DNA from: JAVVEG01 sp041689205
GTDB taxonomy: Bacteria > Pseudomonadota > Gammaproteobacteria > Pseudomonadales > Pseudohongiellaceae
Length of the DNA: 64,000 nt
Assembly: GCA_041689205.1 (NCBI GenBank)
Contig: JBDNGQ010000249.1
Location: 1 to 64,000 of the forward strand
Reading direction: 5' to 3'
Shown: positions 58,690 to 64,000 of the stretch, one piece after another
Layout: each line of letters opens with the position of its first letter
Position numbering within the stretch: position 1 is the first letter of the stretch
Made by a program: the position numbers and the translations under genes
The notes under the pieces: generated by a model
Database searches by the model: none
What the model saw: the letters and a program-made list of their open reading frames with translations, nothing else
Told to the model about the DNA's origin: nothing

Positions 58690-61236
58690 ATGACAAAAAC
58701 AATCAAGCTGGCCGTATGGCCGATTCTGGCAGCGGTCTCAGTAATGCTGCTGAGTTGTACTGACGCTGAAGACAAAATCGCCAGCGTCGAGGTAATGGCT
58801 GAAACTCCAACAGTATGGCCTGCTCTGACCAGTGCAGTTGCCAAAGATCCCGCAATGGAACAACGCATTGATGAGCTGTTGGCCAGCATGAGCACGCAGG
58901 AGAAGATTGGTCAGGTGATTCAGCCGGAATTGCGCAATATCAGCCCAGAGCAGATTCGTGAATATCATATTGGTTCTATCCTGAATGGCGGTGGATCCTG
59001 GCCGAATGATAATAAGTACGCTCAGGCAGCTGACTGGCTGGCGCTGGCCGACAGTTTCTATGAAGCTTCGATGGATACATCCGACGGCAGTATTGCCATC
59101 CCGGTAATGTGGGGAACTGACGCAGTTCATGGTCATAACAATGTTATCGGTGCCACTGTCTTCCCACACAATATAGGCCTGGGTGCAGCCAATAATCCTG
59201 AACTGATTCGCCAGATAAATGCGGCAACCGCGCGCGAAGTGGCGGTAAGCGGAATCGACTGGAATTTCTCTCCTACCCTGGCTGTGGCACGCGATGATCG
59301 TTGGGGGCGCACCTATGAAGCCTACTCGGAAAATCCGGAACTGGTTAGAGCTTACGGTGGCAAAGCCGTGCAAGGGCTTCAGGGTACTGCCGGCGATGAC
59401 TTTATGGCTGCGGATCATGTGATTGCGACCGCCAAGCATTTTCTTGGTGATGGTGCCACCCGCAATGGTGTCGACCGTGGCGATGCAGACATCAGCGCCC
59501 AGCAGTTGCGTGATATTCATACACCAGGTTATTTCAGCGCGATTGAGGCAGGTGTACAAACGGTGATGGTCTCGTTCAACAGCTGGCAGGGAGAAAAACT
59601 GCACGGACATCATTATCTGTTAACCGAGGTGCTCAAGGAGCAGATGGGATTTGATGGGTTGGTAGTAGGTGACTGGAATGGTCATGGATTTGTCGACGGC
59701 TGCGCGCGGGACAACTGTGCTCGGGCCTTTAATGCTGGGGTAGACATTTTCATGGTTCCGGACGACTGGCAGGCTCTGTACCATAATCTTCTAGCTCAAC
59801 ATACCAGCGGTGAAATCTCCACAGCAAGGCTTGATGATGCTGTGAGGCGAATTCTGCGGGTTAAACTTCGTGCTGGTTTGTTTGAAAAGGGCCTGCCTTC
59901 TCAGCGCCCCCTGGCCGGCCGTACTGAATTGATCGGTGGCACCGAGCACCGTTCGATAGCGCGACAAGCCGTGCGCGAGTCTCTGGTGCTGCTCAAAAAC
60001 AGCGCTGGTCTGCTGCCACTTGCACGCAACAGCCGGGTGCTGGTGACTGGCGATGGCGCTGATAATATCGGCAAACAATCGGGTGGCTGGACATTGACCT
60101 GGCAGGGCACTGGCAATACCAATGATGACTTCCCTGGTGGCAGCTCCATTTATCAAGGTATTGTCGAAGTCGTCGAGAGTGCGGGTGGCAGCGTGCAGTT
60201 GAGCGCAGATGGCAGCTACTCGGACAAACCTGATGTCGCTATCGTGGTCTTTGGAGAAGACCCCTATGCTGAAATGCAGGGTGATATCAGCCATCTGGAT
60301 TACGCACCAGAATCAGATCTGGCGCTGTTACAAAATCTAAGCAGGCAAGGCATTCCGGTAGTGTCAATTTTCCTGACTGGCCGCCCGCTCTGGGTTAATC
60401 CCGAAATAAACGCCTCCGATGCCTTTGTAGTTGCGTGGTTACCCGGCTCTGAAGGAGCTGGTGTAGCGGATGTGATTTTCCGCAATGAGCAGGATGAGAC
60501 CAATCATGATTTTAAGGGCAAACTGTCCTTCTCCTGGCCTGCTACCGCAATGCAATCTCATCTCAATGAAGGTCAGGCAGATTATGCGCCGCTGTATGCC
60601 TATGGCTTTGGGCTGACTTACCAGGAACGTGATCTACCTGACACGTTGCTACCGGAAGAAAGTGGCATCAGCGCTAACGATGGCACCAGCATAGTGCCCA
60701 TATTCAATGATCGTTCGCTGGACCCTTGGGCGCTGACAATCGGCGACAACAGCCGCCGTTCACTACCGGTAACCGGCAGCAGTGCCAGCCTGCCCGGTAT
60801 CAGTATCCAGTCACTCGATCGTTTTGTGCAGGAAGACAGTCGGCGCGTGCGCTGGACCGGAGTAAGTGCCGGGCGTGTTGGGCTATACGCCAGCCAGCGC
60901 ACCGATTTATCTGCCTTTCTCAGTCAGCAGGGCGCTCTGATCATGGATGTGCTTATGTACCGGGCGCCGACCAGCAGTGTGCAGATGGGTATGGATTGTG
61001 GCCAGGACTGCGGCGGCGAATTTGAAATCACTCAGGCTTTGATGGATGCGGTGGTTAACACCCCGGCGGGCAGTTGGCATACCTTATCACTGAGTTTAAG
61101 CTGTCTGGCGTCGCAGGGAGTGGATTTATCCCTGGTGCTGGCGCCTTTCTACCTGAGTACTGCGGGTGAACTGGATCTGGCACTGCATCATATTAGAATA
61201 GAGCCGGACACGCAGGCGAACATTGTTTGTGAATAA
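58690..61236 (+). CDS. GH3 exo-beta-glucosidase lipoprotein (ExoP-like)
   Basis: This 848-residue enzyme belongs to glycoside hydrolase family 3. The lipobox LLSC puts Cys23 at the mature end. The nucleophile is Asp328 in VVGDWNGHG. KHFLGDGATRNGVDRGDAD and the (alpha/beta)6 second domain with LVLLKNSAGLLPLAR are complete. A C-terminal beta-domain of about 190 residues after residue 655 is like the ExoP galactose-binding-type extension. It probably cleaves glucose from beta-1,3 or 1,4 glucans in the periplasm or at the outer membrane. The next gene is the GH16 enzyme. Confidence 0.92.
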   Translation: MTKTIKLAVWPILAAVSVMLLSCTDAEDKIASVEVMAETPTVWPALTSAVAKDPAMEQRIDELLASMSTQEKIGQVIQPELRNISPEQIREYHIGSILNGGGSWPNDNKYAQAADWLALADSFYEASMDTSDGSIAIPVMWGTDAVHGHNNVIGATVFPHNIGLGAANNPELIRQINAATAREVAVSGIDWNFSPTLAVARDDRWGRTYEAYSENPELVRAYGGKAVQGLQGTAGDDFMAADHVIATAKHFLGDGATRNGVDRGDADISAQQLRDIHTPGYFSAIEAGVQTVMVSFNSWQGEKLHGHHYLLTEVLKEQMGFDGLVVGDWNGHGFVDGCARDNCARAFNAGVDIFMVPDDWQALYHNLLAQHTSGEISTARLDDAVRRILRVKLRAGLFEKGLPSQRPLAGRTELIGGTEHRSIARQAVRESLVLLKNSAGLLPLARNSRVLVTGDGADNIGKQSGGWTLTWQGTGNTNDDFPGGSSIYQGIVEVVESAGGSVQLSADGSYSDKPDVAIVVFGEDPYAEMQGDISHLDYAPESDLALLQNLSRQGIPVVSIFLTGRPLWVNPEINASDAFVVAWLPGSEGAGVADVIFRNEQDETNHDFKGKLSFSWPATAMQSHLNEGQADYAPLYAYGFGLTYQERDLPDTLLPEESGISANDGTSIVPIFNDRSLDPWALTIGDNSRRSLPVTGSSASLPGISIQSLDRFVQEDSRRVRWTGVSAGRVGLYASQRTDLSAFLSQQGALIMDVLMYRAPTSSVQMGMDCGQDCGGEFEITQALMDAVVNTPAGSWHTLSLSLSCLASQGVDLSLVLAPFYLSTAGELDLALHHIRIEPDTQANIVCE

Positions 61237-61269
61237 GCGGTTTATAAAAAGAAGACAGGAGCCACAATA

Positions 61270-62283
61270 ATGCTCAGAGATTTTTATCTGAAGATAATCG
61301 CTGTGGCGCTGATGCTGACTGCCTGTAATGACGAAGCTCAGGATTCCACCTCTGTGTCGGTTGAACCCAGTCGCCCAGGCGCGGGGGCATGGGAATTGGT
61401 CTGGAGTGACGAATTTGACGGTGACAAACTGGATTCCGACAAATGGACTCATGAAGTAAATTGCTGGGGCGGTGGCAATCAGGAACTGCAGTGCTATACC
61501 GCCCGTGAGCAAAACAGCTATGTTCAGGATGGCAGCCTGTATCTGATTGCGCGACAGGAAATCTACCGTGGCTCGCCCTTGTCTGATACCCATCCTGATT
61601 ACCATGCTGACGCGATGTCCGCTGCTCGAAATTATACCTCCGCACGTCTGAGCACTCGTAACAAAGGCGATTGGCGGTATGGCCGGGTTGAGGTCAATGC
61701 CCGTATGCCCCAGGGGCAGGGCATCTGGCCGGCTATCTGGATGCTACCCACCGACTCCGTGTATGGCCCCTGGCCATTAAGCGGAGAGATCGATATCTTC
61801 GAAGCAATCAACCTGAATGCCAGCCACGGCAACGAGATGCATGGCACCCTGCACTTTGGCAGTCTGGCGCCTGCGAATAGACAAAGTGGCAGCAGCTATC
61901 TGCCGATGAAAAATATCTGGGAGTATGCTCACACCTATGCCATTGAGTGGGAGGAGAGCGAAATCCGCTGGTATGTTGATGATACTCACTTCGCTACTCA
62001 GACCCAGGCTGGCTGGTTTACTCAGTACCGAAACGGTGAAGGTCAGCGGCTGATGATTGGTGACGGCGCAGCACCCTTTGACCAGCCATTTCACCTGCTG
62101 CTGAACCTTGCAGTGGGCGGTCACTGGCCCGGGCCCCCGAATGATGACACTCCCTTTCCACAGCAGATTGAGGTTAACTATGTGCGAATATTTCAGTGCT
62201 CTGCAGACAGGGAAACCGGCAGGGGCTGCGCCACAGTGAATCCGGAAGTGGAGCCTTTAGCTGGTATAGCTGGTCCCGGTTAG
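61270..62283 (+). CDS. GH16 endo-beta-glucanase lipoprotein (laminarinase-like)
   Basis: This 337-residue lipoprotein (lipobox LTAC) has a GH16 jelly-roll domain. It contains WSDEFDGDKLDSDKW, NQELQCYTAREQNSYV and RMPQGQGIWPAIWMLP. The catalytic motif EIDIFE places the nucleophile at Glu173 and the acid/base at Glu178. The form with an extra residue (ExDxxE) is typical of laminarinases, which cut beta-1,3-glucan. An AGGAG eight bases upstream gives a strong start, 33 bases after the GH3 stop, so the two are one unit. Confidence 0.92.
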   Translation: MLRDFYLKIIAVALMLTACNDEAQDSTSVSVEPSRPGAGAWELVWSDEFDGDKLDSDKWTHEVNCWGGGNQELQCYTAREQNSYVQDGSLYLIARQEIYRGSPLSDTHPDYHADAMSAARNYTSARLSTRNKGDWRYGRVEVNARMPQGQGIWPAIWMLPTDSVYGPWPLSGEIDIFEAINLNASHGNEMHGTLHFGSLAPANRQSGSSYLPMKNIWEYAHTYAIEWEESEIRWYVDDTHFATQTQAGWFTQYRNGEGQRLMIGDGAAPFDQPFHLLLNLAVGGHWPGPPNDDTPFPQQIEVNYVRIFQCSADRETGRGCATVNPEVEPLAGIAGPG

Positions 62284-62476
62284 CTTTCTAATGGTTGGCG
62301 ACACTCTGCTTTGGACAATTTATGTGGGTCTGCTTTGAGAGGCAGCATAGATCAGGTTTCTTTGGTATCCTGTCTGCCTTGCTTGCTGGTTGTATGTGTC
62401 TGGCAATGCTCGAGAAACTGTACGCGATAAATATAATAATCAAAACAGCGCCGCGAGTGGCTGTTAAAGTGTAGGA

Positions 62477-63616
62477 ATGAAAGAATATATTTTCAATATA
62501 CATGATGTGATCCTGCTGATGACTGTGGCAGAGTGCATTCTGCTGGCGCTGTTTCAAGCGGCGCTGCCGGTTAAAAACCGACTCTACAGTCATCTGCTGA
62601 CAGTTTTCCTGCTGACCATCGCCACTGCCGCAGCCAGTACCTTGGTGCTGTGGAATGATAAGGTCACAATATCTCCCACATTCGATGAGTTTCTGCTGCC
62701 TTACTTCCTGATGATCTCGCTGATGTTGAAAGGTCCGGTGCTGCTGCTGTATGTCATGTCTATTACTCAGCATGCCTTCCGGTTGCACCTCTCCCATCTG
62801 ATGCACCTTATTCCTTCTGTGCTGTTTGTAATTACCATGTTGATATTCAGTGTTCATACCAGCGATCTGCGCCTGCTGGCTCCTGTTGAAACTGCAGTGG
62901 CCGGAGCGGTCGTCACCTCGTTGTGGGATCTCGCTAAGTTCATGCCACTGCTGTATGCCTGTGCCTCAGTAATTATCGTGCAGCGTTATCGTGTTCAGCT
63001 CAAAGACGAGTATTCGCATTTTTCCACAACTGAACCCGACTGGCTGAATGTCCTGACTCTCGGGTTTTTTTCTAGCTGGGCTTGGACCGTAATGGTGCAT
63101 CTGATAGCCAAATTCTCCACCGAAGAAACCGCTGACAGCCTGGGCATTGCCGATAATTACGTCACCTTTGCGTTGATCAATGCATTGTTTACCTACAGTC
63201 TGGTATATGCCCATCAAATGTTAACGACGCGTGCAGAACCGGCACGCGACAGCAGTGACAGCAGGCCGACTGAGCAGGCGATTGCCCGCGTTAAGAAGAT
63301 CATGGATGTTGAAAAGATTTATCTGGAACAGAATTTAAATATCGAGCAATTTTCGGCACGTCTTGGTATGCCGGTAAAAGAAGTGTCTGCAGTGATCAAT
63401 AAGCATTTTGGCACTAACTTTTTCGAGTACATTAATTCTTATCGCGTCAATGAAGCCAAAATTCTACTGGCTGATAAAAGTATGGAACATAAAACTGTAC
63501 TGGATATTCTGCTGGAGTCCGGATTTAACAGTAAGTCTGCATTCCATCGATTTTTCAAGCGTCTGGTGGGAATGTCACCGACCGAGTTTCGCAAGCAGGC
63601 GTTGCCTGAAAGCTGA
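62477..63616 (+). CDS. AraC-family regulator with N-terminal membrane domain
   Basis: This 379-residue protein has about seven membrane helices in residues 1-245 and a C-terminal AraC/XylS DNA-binding domain in the last 110 residues. The two helix-turn-helix motifs are LNIEQFSARLGMPVKEVSAV and TVLDILLESGFNSKSAFHRF, ended by VGMSPTEFRKQ. Such 7TM-AraC regulators sense a ligand at the membrane. Its place behind the glucan enzymes suggests it activates them. The ribosome site AGGA is unusually close to the ATG. Confidence 0.88.
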   Translation: MKEYIFNIHDVILLMTVAECILLALFQAALPVKNRLYSHLLTVFLLTIATAAASTLVLWNDKVTISPTFDEFLLPYFLMISLMLKGPVLLLYVMSITQHAFRLHLSHLMHLIPSVLFVITMLIFSVHTSDLRLLAPVETAVAGAVVTSLWDLAKFMPLLYACASVIIVQRYRVQLKDEYSHFSTTEPDWLNVLTLGFFSSWAWTVMVHLIAKFSTEETADSLGIADNYVTFALINALFTYSLVYAHQMLTTRAEPARDSSDSRPTEQAIARVKKIMDVEKIYLEQNLNIEQFSARLGMPVKEVSAVINKHFGTNFFEYINSYRVNEAKILLADKSMEHKTVLDILLESGFNSKSAFHRFFKRLVGMSPTEFRKQALPES

Positions 63617-63662
63617 TTAGAAACTTTGTAAGCGATCAATAAAAAGCAAAGGGTGATTTCAA

Positions 63663-64000
63663 GTGTTATTGCTCTATTCCATGCAGGCCATTTTGCCGTT
63701 GTTACTAATTGCGTGGCTGATTCTTTTTAGTCCCCGAAACATCCTGGGTTATTGCGCTCAGCTAGCGTCTGTTGGTCTTGCAATAATTACGCTTATTTTT
63801 GCAGGCATCTACGTGTTGCCACCTTGGTGGTTGCCCTACCTCTATCTCGCCGCATATATTGGCGTTGTTTTACTACAAGGAATTAAGCGCCAGAGCTTTA
63901 GCTCAACGATGCCACGCGATGTAAAGGAGTGGTTACAGCTTTTTGTGAATACAGTGCTTATTTTGTTCGTTCTCTCCCAGCTAATTCCGGCTCTCCGCGG
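63663..64000 (+). CDS. Partial integral membrane protein, runs off the window
   Basis: An open frame starts with GTG at 63663 (AGGGTGA seven bases ahead; an in-frame ATG is at 63681) and is still open at the window end. The visible 112 residues have three or four hydrophobic segments: QAILPLLLIAWLILF, LASVGLAIITLIFAGIYVL and LYLAAYIGVVLL, then a positively charged loop and another helix. No family can be assigned. Confidence 0.65.
   Translation, partial: MLLLYSMQAILPLLLIAWLILFSPRNILGYCAQLASVGLAIITLIFAGIYVLPPWWLPYLYLAAYIGVVLLQGIKRQSFSSTMPRDVKEWLQLFVNTVLILFVLSQLIPALR

Overview
The window reads as chromosomal DNA of a free-living, probably marine or other aquatic gammaproteobacterium. The gene order nrdR-ribD-ribE-ribB-ribH-nusB-thiL-pgpA, the block dxs-ispA-xseB, RlmJ, EttA, YbiT and a HexR-type regulator are all typical of Gammaproteobacteria. 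Many secreted proteins and lipoproteins, PQQ enzymes, TonB receptors and glycan hydrolases suggest an aerobic heterotroph. The genus cannot be fixed from the sequence. No rRNA, tRNA, CRISPR, integrase or transposase was found.

Layout. 1-8.3 kb: rlmJ, two tandem duplicated PQQ-dependent dehydrogenases, a Tat-exported amidohydrolase and gap. 8.4-14.6 kb: a secreted S15-type hydrolase, an aspartate kinase resembling the ectoine-type isozyme but without ectABC, a TPR-like membrane-anchored protein, and a two-gene helicase-loading module (a protein with three DnaT-type domains plus a lambda P-like protein). 14.6-24.5 kb: ettA facing a long housekeeping operon, glyA-nrdR-ribD-ribE-ribBX-ribH-nusB-thiL-pgpA-ribA. 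24.5-28.4 kb: a cobalamin-uptake cluster on the minus strand (btuB-cobO-btuF) led by a cobalamin riboswitch. 28.4-35.1 kb: dxs, ispA, xseB, an unknown membrane protein, a MAPEG protein, a DTW-domain tRNA-modifying enzyme and YbiT.

35.4-45.6 kb is accessory. It holds a 2OG-Fe(II) oxygenase, a small exported protein, a lipoprotein closely resembling PET-hydrolase/cutinase enzymes, two members of an exported family with a GKPDFxGxW motif, a DUF6152 protein, two C-terminal-haem cytochromes flanking a HupE/UreJ and 'transmembrane anchor' pair, a beta-propeller protein, a frameshifted lipoprotein remnant and an MFS transporter.

45.7-51 kb: a diguanylate cyclase, then an iron(III) ABC importer (fbpABC type) behind a Fur-like box. 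51-53.2 kb: two small envelope genes and a HexR-like regulator. 53.5-62.3 kb is a polysaccharide (probably laminarin or mixed beta-glucan) utilisation locus: sodium/sugar symporter, large TonB receptor, GH3 glucosidase lipoprotein and GH16 endoglucanase lipoprotein. A membrane-bound AraC-family regulator follows. The HexR-like regulator is divergent from the symporter across a perfect HexR-type operator, which links sugar-phosphate sensing to uptake. The window ends inside a membrane-protein gene.
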